A DNA stretch of 64,000 nt, from positions 62,001 through 126,000 of the forward strand of contig NZ_LRAC01000037.1 in assembly GCF_001517085.1 (NCBI RefSeq), given 5' to 3'. The notes under the pieces are model-generated. The model was not told where the DNA came from. It ran no database searches and worked only from the letters and a program-made list of their open reading frames with translations. Source of the DNA: Paenibacillus sp. DMB5 (GTDB taxonomy: Bacteria; Bacillota; Bacilli; Paenibacillales; Paenibacillaceae). Position numbers and translations under genes: made by a program. Shown here in pieces: positions 45,401 through 53,045 of this stretch; the stretch's first letter is position 1, and each line of letters opens with the position of its first letter.

Positions 45401-47535
45401 ATGCTGTTGGTTTGCGGGATATCCGCATACAGCGTGTAGTATTTCTGTGTGCCGACAGTCATATATTGGAGCTTGATACCCAGATCATTTGTAGAGGATT
45501 TCAGGGTTATCGTGTTATCGCCTTCCTTCAGATGAACAGTCTGCAGATTGTTTATCACGGAGAACTTATCCCATGTTCCCACACCGGCAAATGTAACCTC
45601 TCCCTGAGGCACATCATTAACAAGCAGCTCACGTTTCACCGCTTGCCAATCCGAAGCAAAGCTGAATCCAAGCGGATAATCTCCTTCAGCTGGAACGTTC
45701 ACCTGGAACTTCACGTAATCGCCTGCGGTATCAAAATAATACACATTGCTGTACTGATCCACAATTACAGTATCCAGCTTGGCATCTACCGCCTCGTAGC
45801 GTTCGTTAATCCCTTGGCCCTGCACCTCCAGGCTCGCGAGATTAAGCCACTGGTTATTGGTGTTCAGCGTGAGTTTAACTGAATTTTCACCCTTCTTCAG
45901 CGTTGCTGCCACTGTAGCTTGTGCAGTCGGGTTCCCCCAACCCGTATTGGCTTCAAAGGGGATGGCTGCCGCAGCAATTTCATCGTTAACAATCAGCTTG
46001 CCTTCCGGAGCACCGGAGCCATTGCCTTGCCCGTAATTGAGAACAAGCGTATACAGACCGTCTGCGGGTGCATTTACTGTAAACGTCACCGCATCCGTAT
46101 CTTTGCGTCCAAAGTTGCCTACCCAACCGTAAGCTTTGGTGATCCGGGACCGGTAATCCAGCGTTACCGGAACATCCAGAGCTTCCGTCCCCCGGGTCGG
46201 CAGACCTGTAGCCTCCTTATAGTTCATATAGCCGGCAATAACCATTGCTTTGCCGCCGTCTTTCTCCCGGGTATCTTCCACAACCTTCTGGATATCGCGG
46301 TAATGGTTGCGGTCCTGCCAAATCTCACTGTAGTCGAAATCGGTTTTCGTATCCGGATTAGGGACAGCGCTATATTCGGCATTGCCTCCCACCATATTGA
46401 ATGTAACCTTGCTCTTATCGGGATTATTTGCAAGCAAAGAATCCTTAACCGAGTTAATCAGCCGGGCATAATCCAGAGAATAGTAACGCTTGTTGCCGTT
46501 ATAGTCATACAGATAATTGTTGTCATTTGCTCCCCATTGGTCCAGGTGGATGCCGTCGAACCCAAAGGTGTTAATCGAACGGTCAAATTGTCTGGTAATA
46601 TAATCCTGCCAGAACTTGTTGCCCGGGTCTTGCAGGAACAGGGAGGTTTTTTTCCCGTTCACATCAAAGGTATAGCCGTTTTGGTCTTTCTGCGGATTAT
46701 TTTGGTCAAGCTGAGCACTGTTATAGAGTCCCCATTCCGGGCTCACGCCGAAATCTTCATAGTTCTCACGCGCCGCATAATTCATTTGATAGGCCATGGC
46801 TGCAGAGCCGTATTTCTGGGCAGCCTCTACCTGCTGCTTAACGCTCAAGGGATACAGCGAACGCCCCAGCAGATCCATATAATGTGTATCCGTGTTAATA
46901 TCCTCATCGATAAAATTTCCGTCCCCATCTGTCAGCGGTTGTCCGTTCTCATCTGTTTTGGAATAAACCGAGACATCATGACGCCACATCCAGTCGTAGA
47001 ACTGGTAGGCATTAATGTAGTAGTCCTGAGACAATTCTCTGAGCTTGGAGTCACTCTCTTCCGCTGTTTCCTGCGGGAAATCCGCTACATATCCGTATCT
47101 TGGGAAATGCGTCCAATCACTTGAAACATCGATGGCTGCGGTTGCATAATCCGTTGGTGCAGCGCCTCCGATCCAGGCCTTGGCCATATACCCGCGGAAA
47201 TCTCCAGCCGGGGGTGTCCAGCCCACGGTAAGGATGTTGCTTCCTTTCTGCAGAACCGTCAGATCTTTGCTGCCTTCGGCGATCAGCGTATTCAGCTGAT
47301 AAATCTCCATATGCAGCTTGCCGCTCCAATCCGCAGATTGATCCAGGGTCAAGATCAGTTCTGCGGCCTCACCCGGAGCGAAGCGGGCCTTTGAGGGCAC
47401 CATCTTTAGTATTTTTGGGTTGACCTCACCTGCCGGCTCCGCCTGAGCCGTTCCACTGCGGGCATAACCTGATGTAAACGTCTGAACCAGTAACAGCACT
47501 AAACAAAGAAATAGAAATGCTTGTTTCCTGACCAT
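42424..47535 (-). CDS. Cell-wall-anchored GH66 dextranase/cyclodextran-forming enzyme
   Basis: The 1703-residue protein has a signal peptide (about 1-32), an N-terminal beta domain, and the GH66 catalytic barrel split by a long insert. DGIHLDQWG gives the nucleophile D332 and YSEIW the acid/base E404, 72 residues apart, the spacing I recall for cycloisomaltooligosaccharide glucanotransferases (CITases). From about 466 to 1150 come some five beta-sandwich modules of CBM35 style, each with segments like GENTIIIKM or GDNTITLKS. The barrel then resumes (THIELGTAEQ, LAHEYYPNRSKK). A Pro/Thr/Ala linker, an unrecognised beta domain and three SLH repeats (about 1528-1703) follow. It acts on dextran at the cell surface. 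AAGGAG precedes the ATG. Dextranase versus CITase activity cannot be decided. Confidence 0.9.
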   Translation of the reverse strand: MVRKQAFLFLCLVLLLVQTFTSGYARSGTAQAEPAGEVNPKILKMVPSKARFAPGEAAELILTLDQSADWSGKLHMEIYQLNTLIAEGSKDLTVLQKGSNILTVGWTPPAGDFRGYMAKAWIGGAAPTDYATAAIDVSSDWTHFPRYGYVADFPQETAEESDSKLRELSQDYYINAYQFYDWMWRHDVSVYSKTDENGQPLTDGDGNFIDEDINTDTHYMDLLGRSLYPLSVKQQVEAAQKYGSAAMAYQMNYAARENYEDFGVSPEWGLYNSAQLDQNNPQKDQNGYTFDVNGKKTSLFLQDPGNKFWQDYITRQFDRSINTFGFDGIHLDQWGANDNNYLYDYNGNKRYYSLDYARLINSVKDSLLANNPDKSKVTFNMVGGNAEYSAVPNPDTKTDFDYSEIWQDRNHYRDIQKVVEDTREKDGGKAMVIAGYMNYKEATGLPTRGTEALDVPVTLDYRSRITKAYGWVGNFGRKDTDAVTFTVNAPADGLYTLVLNYGQGNGSGAPEGKLIVNDEIAAAAIPFEANTGWGNPTAQATVAATLKKGENSVKLTLNTNNQWLNLASLEVQGQGINERYEAVDAKLDTVIVDQYSNVYYFDTAGDYVKFQVNVPAEGDYPLGFSFASDWQAVKRELLVNDVPQGEVTFAGVGTWDKFSVINNLQTVHLKEGDNTITLKSSTNDLGIKLQYMTVGTQKYYTLYADIPQTNSMNYSESKTDNFGQTGQTVTYNVYADRPLDKITVLYHGDNDPVMSVLVDGEPAPQAQNITFPKTAGGWSGTMQPLEVSVPLQKGYQKVTLKMESSGQYTNVGGIIAGGYEYSTGSAEVTGGVVPITGYASDFNNVNDRLAFTVNTMQSGLYDLGWIYQNDAQGAVTISRSVYVNNDAGTPVSFAPTTGSRWGEAAVKGIPLAEGENTIIIKMPEGQDSGIRLDKLNITLSGDPDAVTRSYEAESTNTESPFSLYKDTVLNFGEAGQQVTYPVNIPQSGEQSLIFTYSNPGGLTTRSVYIDGVRAKDEHGKELKIGLDSTESSEKYSGDGYVIIPHMEAGIHTVTLRMEADDIAGTIQLRGVTAGYFNEPSVRLMDAGLASMGATHIELGTAEQQSEGPNMLAHEYYPNRSKKMLASTKDSMQEYYKFNAAYENLLFGSTADSSTMVFVEADGGKLAISKDGTENTIWATVRKNDTNPGFERYDVLHLINLFNNDSNWRNAANEPAVLHSLEVSYDIGITQKEVPKLKVYAATPDAGHGLSQELEYSWDGEKLLIKLPSLQYWTMIYIDKDPVTVTVQPIFSSEEPCLPTEAPAVTAAPTPAATAVPGSTGSHASNTATPTPAAAEREALVLQAEDLNVAADGNITIAVNEEKYNRMLIPVSAIEGLQGDSLLLQGNRFTLHFMQDHVLQLLEANKGKLTAESNIQITFNKLEPKDAFLPDGKPWISAGPVYEFEFGVTTANEGVSRLDSFRSPIQLTLKFDGLTGQGELNDLLGIYSFLEPLQKWEYVNSRADSAAQQISADLYHFSRYTIFAYDKSFTDVPAEHWAFKAIHTLTAKHVISGMTENTFVPSAKITRAQFAALLVRVLQLKADRPVAFKDVAADSWYAEDIAAAYQAGLITGRSGERFAPNEPITRQEMAVMLAGAFIKAGGTDRSEELSLAFRDSKEISAWAQAAVQIVQSAGLMKGYADGSFLPEAHATRAEAAQAIAYLIK

Positions 47536-47644
47536 AAGACCACTCCTTCATACTCATAATTTTGAAGAAAACAATGCTGCCAAGACTGGATACGGATGTT
47601 GGCTTTTAAAGAGGTACAGCTTTTAGAAAGGAGGTTTGAGTAAC

Positions 47645-47656
47645 GTAAACGTTTAC
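47645..47656. promoter_or_regulatory. LacI-type operator 1
   Basis: GTAAACGTTTAC is a perfect 12-bp palindrome, 110 bases upstream of the GH66 start and downstream of its likely promoter, so a bound repressor would block elongation or form a loop with the other two sites. Confidence 0.75.
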
Positions 47657-47764
47657 TCAAATAGGTAAAAAAGATCTTTTGCTGAGATATTCCCTGCCCA
47701 GTCCGAAAAATACTAATTGCCAATTCAAAGCATCACATCTCTCTCCGCTTGATATTCGCAATAC

Positions 47765-47776
47765 GTAAACGCTTAC
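47765..47776. promoter_or_regulatory. LacI-type operator 2
   Basis: GTAAACGCTTAC differs from the other two sites by one base. It lies a few bases downstream of the -10 element of the GH66 promoter, near the expected transcription start. Confidence 0.75.
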
Positions 47777-47779
47777 TAT

Positions 47780-47808
47780 AAAGTATCCTGATTATTTTTC
47801 CTTGTCAA
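47780..47808 (-). promoter_or_regulatory. SigA promoter of the GH66 gene
   Basis: On the minus strand TTGACA (47808-47803) is followed after 17 bases by TACTTT (47785-47780). The -35 is perfect and the -10 weak, as expected for a regulated promoter. Operator 2 begins four bases past it. Confidence 0.6.
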
Positions 47809-47836
47809 TGCTTACTTTTCTAACACATGAACGTTA

Positions 47837-47865
47837 TTGACAAAATATATGTTAGGACTTATATT
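47837..47865 (+). promoter_or_regulatory. SigA promoter of the lacI-type gene
   Basis: TTGACA (47837-47842) and TATATT (47860-47865) are 17 bases apart. Operator 3 begins four bases downstream, so the repressor should limit its own synthesis. Confidence 0.75.
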
Positions 47866-47869
47866 CTTC

Positions 47870-47881
47870 GTAAACGTTTAC
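47870..47881. promoter_or_regulatory. LacI-type operator 3
   Basis: GTAAACGTTTAC, identical to operator 1, lies at the expected start of the lacI-type transcript. The three sites are 105 to 120 bases apart, a spacing that allows looping. Confidence 0.75.
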
Positions 47882-47928
47882 TTCATTTCCTTTGTTAATT
47901 TAACGCTAACCGATAGGCAGGAGATTAC

Positions 47929-48933
47929 ATGAATCCCACAATTAAAGATGTTGCCCAGAAGGCGAATGTTTCTATCGCCACAGTCTCTCGAGTGCTGCAT
48001 AACCTGGGCGGCTATTCAGATATAACGAAGCAAAAGGTAGATCAGACCATTAAAGAGCTGAAGTATCAGCCCAATGCAATCGCCCGCGGCTTGATCAACA
48101 AGCGTACCCAAACCATCGGCGTGTTATTTCCTGATGTGTCGAGTGCCTTCTCTTCCGATCTGCTGCACGGAATCGACGAATATCTCCATAACCACAATTA
48201 CAGTGTGGTGGTTTGTAATACCGATCAAGACGGCAAACGCACACTAAAGTATCTGCAGCTTCTGCGCGAGAAGCAGGTTGACGGGATTCTTTTCTCCAGT
48301 GAAGTACTTAAGGAGGAGTATTATGACCTGCTCGAGGACATGAGAGTCCCGGTAGTGCTAATCTCTTCCCAGACCGATTTCCCCAATGTGCCTTATGTTA
48401 AGGTCGATGATTTTCAAGCCGCCTATGATGCAGTCGATTATTTGGTCTCCAAAGGCCACCGCAGAATTGCCATGATTAGCGGAACCAAAGGTGATCCCAT
48501 CGCAGGGACGCCGAGAGTCGAAGGATACCGCAAGGCGCTGGAAGCCCACGGAATTGCTTTTAACAGCAGTTATCTCACATATGGAGACTTCATGTATGAA
48601 AGCGGCAGCAGAGCCATGAAGTCCATCTTAAAGAAAGCACCTGAAGTTACTGCAGTATTTGCCGCCAGTGACGAGATGGCAATCGGTGCTCTTTCAACCG
48701 CTACACAGCATGGACTGAACGTACCCGAGGACATCTCCATCATGGGATACGACGATCTCCGGTTAGCCCGGATGGTTAATCCGCCATTGACTACAGTCCG
48801 GCAGCCGCTTCATGACATTGGAATGATCGCTTCAGAGAAGCTGATTAATATGATTGAATCAGGGGAAATCGCCCAGAGTCAAATATGCGTACACTCCATT
48901 GTAGAAAGACAAACGGTTAGAACCATTACCTGA
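47929..48933 (+). CDS. LacI-family repressor of the GH66 gene
   Basis: This 334-residue repressor has a LacI helix-turn-helix (IKDVAQKANVSIATVSRVL, residues 5-23), the hinge helix PNAIARGLINKRT and a sugar-binding core with IMGYDDLRLARM and ISSQ-type ligand-pocket residues. GGCAGGAG precedes the ATG. It is divergent to the GH66 gene, with three GTAAACGTTTAC-type operators between them, so it is almost certainly the local repressor. The inducer is probably an isomaltooligosaccharide or related sugar, by inference. A terminator follows. Confidence 0.93.
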   Translation: MNPTIKDVAQKANVSIATVSRVLHNLGGYSDITKQKVDQTIKELKYQPNAIARGLINKRTQTIGVLFPDVSSAFSSDLLHGIDEYLHNHNYSVVVCNTDQDGKRTLKYLQLLREKQVDGILFSSEVLKEEYYDLLEDMRVPVVLISSQTDFPNVPYVKVDDFQAAYDAVDYLVSKGHRRIAMISGTKGDPIAGTPRVEGYRKALEAHGIAFNSSYLTYGDFMYESGSRAMKSILKKAPEVTAVFAASDEMAIGALSTATQHGLNVPEDISIMGYDDLRLARMVNPPLTTVRQPLHDIGMIASEKLINMIESGEIAQSQICVHSIVERQTVRTIT

Positions 48934-48972
48934 GTATTGAATGAATAAGAGCAGCATCTGATAGCTATACAT

Positions 48973-49015
48973 GAATCGGCTTATCCTGGGATGAGCCGAT
49001 TCTTATATACATTTT
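48973..49015 (+). terminator. Terminator after the lacI-type gene
   Basis: GAATCGGCT and AGCCGATTC (48973-48981 and 48994-49002) form the stem, followed by TTATATACATTTTG. Confidence 0.75.
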
Positions 49016-49051
49016 GTTATCACCACTACCTTGTAGCCTACACACTCACCG

Positions 49052-49235
49052 CTAGACCTTATCGACCTTATCAAACTTATGATAAAGCTTCTTCAGCGCT
49101 CCCTCTCTATCCTTGACACATAACTCCTCGAGATCTCCAATTCCTTCGTCTACCGCCGTATCCGCTCTTCCCGCCGGTGTCGAGATTGCGGTATCTCTTA
49201 CTCTTTTTAATCTTCAAATCCAAAATCCACTCTTA
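49052..49235 (-). pseudogene. Decayed third copy of the sigK 3' end
   Basis: On the minus strand GGATTTGAAGATTAAAAAG and the following bases match sigK codons for DLKIEKSK. After an internal deletion, the bases for DTGGEER, then [11 protein letters not shown] and [11 protein letters not shown] are still recognisable (for example GAGGAGTTATGTGTC and AAGCTTTATCATAAG). The reading frame is destroyed by indels and ends at a TAG. It is the most diverged of three sigK 3' ends in the window and lies 482 bases from the intact gene. Confidence 0.8.
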
Positions 49236-49367
49236 AATATTCATGTCAGTTATTCTAACTTAGAAAATCCATATTATCACAGTAAGTAATAAAAACCCTC
49301 TTTTTCTATACAAAAAGCCGGAAGTATATTAATTTTTATATCTTCATAGATGTTCAAAAAATTATCT

Positions 49368-49457
49368 TCATCTCTCCGTGAGATTCGGAAGCCCAGCCTG
49401 AGTGAATTTTTTGAGGCTGCGGATTCTATGAAGTGTTGCCTTTAATGCTTCCACCAT
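49368..49457 (-). other. Short frame with strong RBS, possible remnant of a sigK junction
   Basis: AAAGGAGGGGAG precedes an ATG and a 29-codon frame containing HRIRSLKKF. The DNA includes CCTCAAAAAATTC (49404-49416, minus strand), the same 13 bases found exactly where homology to sigK starts in the truncated copy at 30694-30706. It may be the start of the decayed copy at 49052, with the middle deleted, or coincidence. The remaining bases of 48934-49716 show no other gene. Confidence 0.25.
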
Positions 49458-49484
49458 CTCCCCTCCTTTAATCCTGTTCATTCA

Positions 49485-49547
49485 TTTTCTCTATCTTACC
49501 CGTACTATCTTCTCTAACGATTTTGCAAGGTCCTGTGTAAAATTCAT
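49485..49547 (-). pseudogene. Remnant of the small gene found at 29848
   Basis: The start (MNFTQDLAK) and the end (GTAAGATAGAGAAAATGAATG) match the 29848-30030 gene, but about 90 internal bases are missing and the frame is broken. The following bases up to the sigK stop are about 90 percent identical by eye to the flank of the truncated sigK copy. The duplication therefore included the region downstream of sigK. Confidence 0.7.
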
Positions 49548-49716
49548 CAATATAGAAATACTTCATTTCTGTTTATAGCTCGGATATACCACAGCAAAGC
49601 ACAATTTATATCAACTTAAAAGCATGGTGTATAGAATCTAATCATTGAGTTTTCTAAAATAAATAACCTGTAAGACTGAGACCTTTAATGTCTCATTCCT
49701 ACAGGCAATTTATGAG

Positions 49717-50418
49717 TTAACGCTTCGCCTTATAAAACTCATGATAAAGCTTCATCAGCGCCCTTTTCTCTATACGCGACACGTAACTCCGCGAGATCCC
49801 CAGATCCTTCGCAATCTCCCGCTGCGTCCGCTCCTCCCCGCCGGTGTCCAGGCCGAAGCGGCCGACGACCACTTCCTTCTCCCGTTCGTCCAGAATATCG
49901 AGGTTACGGTAGATTTTGCTTTTCTCGATCTTCAGATCGACCTCTTTGATGACATCATCCGTCTCCGACCCGAGGATATCAATCAGGGTAATCTCGTTCC
50001 CCTCCTTGTCTGTCCCAATCGGATCATGGAGAGACACGTCTTTACGGGTCTTTTTCAGCGAACGGAGGTGCATCAATATCTCATTCTCGATACATCGGGC
50101 CGCGAACGTAGCGAGCTTCGTTCCTTTGTTCGGGCGGTAGCTCTCAATGGCTTTGATCAACCCAATGGTGCCGATGGAGATCAAATCCTCCATGTCTTCA
50201 CCGGTGTTGTCGAATTTTTTGACTATATGGGCAACAAGCCGCAGATTATGTTCAATTAACAGATTTCTAGCCTTGGCGTCTCCCTCAGCCATCATGCCTA
50301 AGTATTTGCTTTCATCCTGCTCGGAGAGTGGTTGTGGAAAAGCGTTGTTTCTTACATACGACACCAGCAGTGTTAACTCTTTAATCAGCAGCGCGATTGT
50401 ACTTATGATCCCTGGCAA
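49717..50418 (-). CDS. sigK: Pro-sigma-K, late mother-cell sporulation sigma factor
   Basis: The 233-residue protein matches Bacillus sigma-K throughout: [68 protein letters not shown], and the region-4 helix-turn-helix [20 protein letters not shown] start with GGGAGG upstream gives a pro-sequence in which S20-Y21 falls exactly where B. subtilis pro-sigma-K is cut by SpoIVFB. The gene is uninterrupted, with no skin-like element inside it. A truncated copy lies at 30199 and a decayed one at 49052. Sigma-K directs coat and cortex genes in the mother cell. Confidence 0.95.
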   Translation of the reverse strand: MPGIISTIALLIKELTLLVSYVRNNAFPQPLSEQDESKYLGMMAEGDAKARNLLIEHNLRLVAHIVKKFDNTGEDMEDLISIGTIGLIKAIESYRPNKGTKLATFAARCIENEILMHLRSLKKTRKDVSLHDPIGTDKEGNEITLIDILGSETDDVIKEVDLKIEKSKIYRNLDILDEREKEVVVGRFGLDTGGEERTQREIAKDLGISRSYVSRIEKRALMKLYHEFYKAKR

Positions 50419-50489
50419 CTTGGCGACACCTCCCGCACATGTACAATGAAACCGGTCTATGATGAGAACTACGGGTTCATGGTCCTTTT

Positions 50490-50497
50490 ATTGTATG
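50490..50497 (-). promoter_or_regulatory. SigE-type -10 element upstream of sigK
   Basis: CATACAAT on the minus strand is a full match to the sigma-E -10 consensus, 72 bases before the TTG start. sigK is a known sigma-E-dependent gene in Bacillus. I could not find a convincing -35 element. Confidence 0.5.
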
Positions 50498-50585
50498 TGG
50501 GTTAGTGCCCAGAAGTGCCTGTACGGGAGAAATAGGTACGGGCTTACCCATGCTTCATCCGACCGCTACCTCATTCCCCAGCCTC

Positions 50586-51359
50586 TCAGTTTAAATCCTC
50601 CCGCAGCTTATAACGGACCGCAAGGAAACCGAATACAAGAATTACAATCACCGCAACCGCTGCTGTATGCAGGATATCATTGATGTTATTGAAATCCTTT
50701 ACCCGGACGATGGTGTTCATGAGCAGATACTGCGACAGCTGCGGGCCGTTAACCAGCGATTCCAGTGCAGACAGAGCTATCCCTGCCACATTCAGTGCCA
50801 GAACAAATCCGGCGGTAAGGCTGACCAGCACATTTTTGACGGCCATAACGATATAGAGAATAAGAATGGAGAACGCCCAGTGCAGCATGAATTGGCTGAG
50901 CAGCAGCTTGATCAGGTACATAGGATCACCGAGACTGGTATTGTCAAAAAACAGCGATCTTCCGATCCAGTCGGCAATGAGCATGGTTACGAACAGCATA
51001 ACGACAAACGCTGCGAGAACCAGTATTTTTGAACAGACAGAATGAACTCTGGCTCTATGCATCGGGATGTAGTTTTTATGGAATCCTGAATTGAATTCGC
51101 TTGTGTAGAAAAAAATGCTGAACACCGCAATGTAAATCAGCATCCACGACGGCGGCTGCGAAATGGTGTATTGGATGAAATCACTCTCATTCAGGCTGCT
51201 GACGGAAACACCGCCTTTTTCCATCTCCTGCGCGTATTGCTTTGTCATAAAGATCCCGAAGATTTGGAAGGCACAGAATACCAGAAGCAGCAGATACATG
51301 ATTTTATTGCGCCGGAAGCGGTAGAAATCCATTTTGAGAATATTAAGCATGAAGTTCAC
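50586..51359 (-). CDS. ABC-2 permease of a peptide-resistance-type transporter
   Basis: The 257-residue membrane protein has six predicted helices, a basic N-terminus (KMDFYRFRRNKIMYLLLL) and no signal peptide. This is typical of the permeases of lantibiotic or bacitracin immunity transporters (BcrB, NisE/SpaE kind). Its start overlaps the ATPase gene by 17 bases. A two-component system lies upstream on the same strand. The role in peptide-antibiotic defence is inferred from family and context. Confidence 0.82.
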   Translation of the reverse strand: MNFMLNILKMDFYRFRRNKIMYLLLLVFCAFQIFGIFMTKQYAQEMEKGGVSVSSLNESDFIQYTISQPPSWMLIYIAVFSIFFYTSEFNSGFHKNYIPMHRARVHSVCSKILVLAAFVVMLFVTMLIADWIGRSLFFDNTSLGDPMYLIKLLLSQFMLHWAFSILILYIVMAVKNVLVSLTAGFVLALNVAGIALSALESLVNGPQLSQYLLMNTIVRVKDFNNINDILHTAAVAVIVILVFGFLAVRYKLREDLN

Positions 51360-52269
51360 CCGCTCTTTCCGTCCGTTCCAGTAAGTATTGCTCCAGGCTC
51401 TGCTTGTGCCTTGTTATCGAATCCACCATAACTCCATGCTCAACCAGCACCTGCGTAATCCGGCGGATTTGCATATCCGTGTCATATACATACAAAGTCC
51501 GGCCGTCAACCACCTTGTACTTCATAATGTGCAGTTCCCGCTCCAGAATAGGAATCGCCGCCTCTGCTGCTTCCACACTGATCTCAATCCGCTCCTCGCA
51601 CTTATGCTGCAGGTCCTCTCTGGAGATCACCTCGACAATTTCGCCCTGATGGATTATGGCATACTTGGTGGCTATTTTGGATAACTCCTCAAGAATATGA
51701 CTGGAAATAAGGATCGTCAGCCCCTCCTTGTTAAGCTCCAGAATCAGCTGCCGGATCTCCATAATCCCCTGCGGATCAAGACCGTTAATCGGCTCATCCA
51801 GGATCAGTACATCCGGGTTACCGAGCAAAGCGACTGCGATACCCAGCCGTTGCTTCATCCCCATGGAATACCCTTTAACTTTTATCGTATTGTTACTGTC
51901 CAGCCCCACCAGCTGCAGTAATTCCTCTATTCTGGCTTTACTGTCCTTGAGGCCATAGGCTATAGCCAGAAGCTTCAAATTCTCATAACCCGAAGCATTC
52001 GGGTAAAGTCCGGGGTTCTCGATCAGCACACCCATCCGCTCAAAAAAAGACTGCTCCCCGGCCGCCGCACGGTTGAAAAAATGCAGCTCTCCCGATGTAG
52101 GATACACCAGTCCGGCGATCATCTTCAGCAGGGTCGATTTGCCTGCACCGTTTTTACCGATGATCCCGACAATTTCGCCCCTGTATATTTTGAGCTCGGC
52201 ATTCAGCACGGCTGCTTTTGATTTATACCTTTTGGTAAGTCCGCAGCATTCAATAATACAATCGTTCAT
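51343..52269 (-). CDS. ABC ATPase of a peptide-resistance-type transporter
   Basis: This 308-residue ATPase has GKNGAGKST, a signature YSMGMKQRLGIA, Walker B LILDEPINGLDP and SSHILEEL, followed by a C-terminal extension. The MGMKQR-type signature is usual in BcrA/NisF-like self-protection transporters. The ATG at 52269 has AAGGAGG eight bases upstream. It overlaps the permease gene and follows the response-regulator gene by 80 bases. Confidence 0.9.
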   Translation of the reverse strand: MNDCIIECCGLTKRYKSKAAVLNAELKIYRGEIVGIIGKNGAGKSTLLKMIAGLVYPTSGELHFFNRAAAGEQSFFERMGVLIENPGLYPNASGYENLKLLAIAYGLKDSKARIEELLQLVGLDSNNTIKVKGYSMGMKQRLGIAVALLGNPDVLILDEPINGLDPQGIMEIRQLILELNKEGLTILISSHILEELSKIATKYAIIHQGEIVEVISREDLQHKCEERIEISVEAAEAAIPILERELHIMKYKVVDGRTLYVYDTDMQIRRITQVLVEHGVMVDSITRHKQSLEQYLLERTERAGELHA

Positions 52270-52349
52270 GGCCCGCACCTCCTTACAACCAGGTTAACAG
52301 GATGAAACTAAGATATCGCCAACAAAAGGTTAAGAAATGTCAAAGCCGC

Positions 52350-53045
52350 TTATTTACTCAGCCGGAAGCCGATTCCCCAGATTGTATCGATATAAGCTTC
52401 ACTGTCGTACGGTTTGATTTTGCTGCGGATATTGCTGATGTGCACGGTTATTGTTTTGTCCTCGCCCATATACAGCTCATCCCAAGCCAGCTCATAGAGA
52501 TCCTGCTTCGTGAACACCCGGTCCGGGCTCTTCACCAGCAATTCAACAATCCGGTATTCCTGCCTGGTCAGATTGAGAGCCGTTCCGTGAACGTTCACAC
52601 TGTATGCGTCTGTGTCCAGCAGCAGATTTTTATGCCGGAAAGTCTTAGCTGGTTCACCAGCGTTATTTCTCTGAATATGAACATGAATGCGGGCAATCAG
52701 CTCCTCAATCTCAAAGGGCTTGGTCACATAATCGTCGGCCCCTAGTGCGAACAGGTTCAGCTTATGATCCAGCCCGTCCTTGGCCGAGAGGATAATCACC
52801 GGAATTCCGGACTTAAGCTCCTTCCGCAAATAGTGCATGAACTGTTCGCCGGACAACCCGGGAAGCATCAGATCAAGCACAATAAGGTGGTACTCCTGAG
52901 CAGCCAGATTCATTTTCCCCTCACTGCCCGAATACGCCTGTGTGCACACAAAGCCTGCTGATGCAAGGCCGTCACGGATGATCCCGTTAATATGCCAGTC
53001 ATCCTCAACGATCAGAATCCGCCTGCCGCTTCCGTTACCGCACAT
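52350..53045 (-). CDS. OmpR-family response regulator of the ABC transporter
   Basis: The 231-residue regulator has a receiver domain (EDD near residue 15, phospho-aspartate in IVLDLMLPG, lysine in VTKPF) and a winged-helix domain ending IDTIWGIGFRLSK. The ATG at 53045 is preferred because AAAGGAG lies seven bases before it. The gene overlaps the kinase gene by 11 bases. It probably induces the adjacent exporter. Confidence 0.92.
   Translation of the reverse strand: MCGNGSGRRILIVEDDWHINGIIRDGLASAGFVCTQAYSGSEGKMNLAAQEYHLIVLDLMLPGLSGEQFMHYLRKELKSGIPVIILSAKDGLDHKLNLFALGADDYVTKPFEIEELIARIHVHIQRNNAGEPAKTFRHKNLLLDTDAYSVNVHGTALNLTRQEYRIVELLVKSPDRVFTKQDLYELAWDELYMGEDKTITVHISNIRSKIKPYDSEAYIDTIWGIGFRLSK

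Noticed and set aside
45919..47124. 401-codon plus-strand frame opposite the GH66 gene
   Set aside because: It lies wholly antisense to a well-supported GH66 coding sequence and shows no domain; it is a shadow of codon bias.
42424..47535. Gene fusion artefact in the very long GH66 frame
   Set aside because: Signal peptide, both catalytic residues, final barrel strands and SLH repeats occur once each in a sensible order, so it is one protein.
48973..49300. Possible tRNA or small RNA in the gap after the lacI-type gene
   Set aside because: No cloverleaf or tRNA consensus is present; the sequence is explained by a terminator and the decayed sigK copy.
49717..50418. sigK interrupted by a skin element
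   Set aside because: The reading frame is continuous from the pro-sequence to the stop; only extra 3' copies exist elsewhere.
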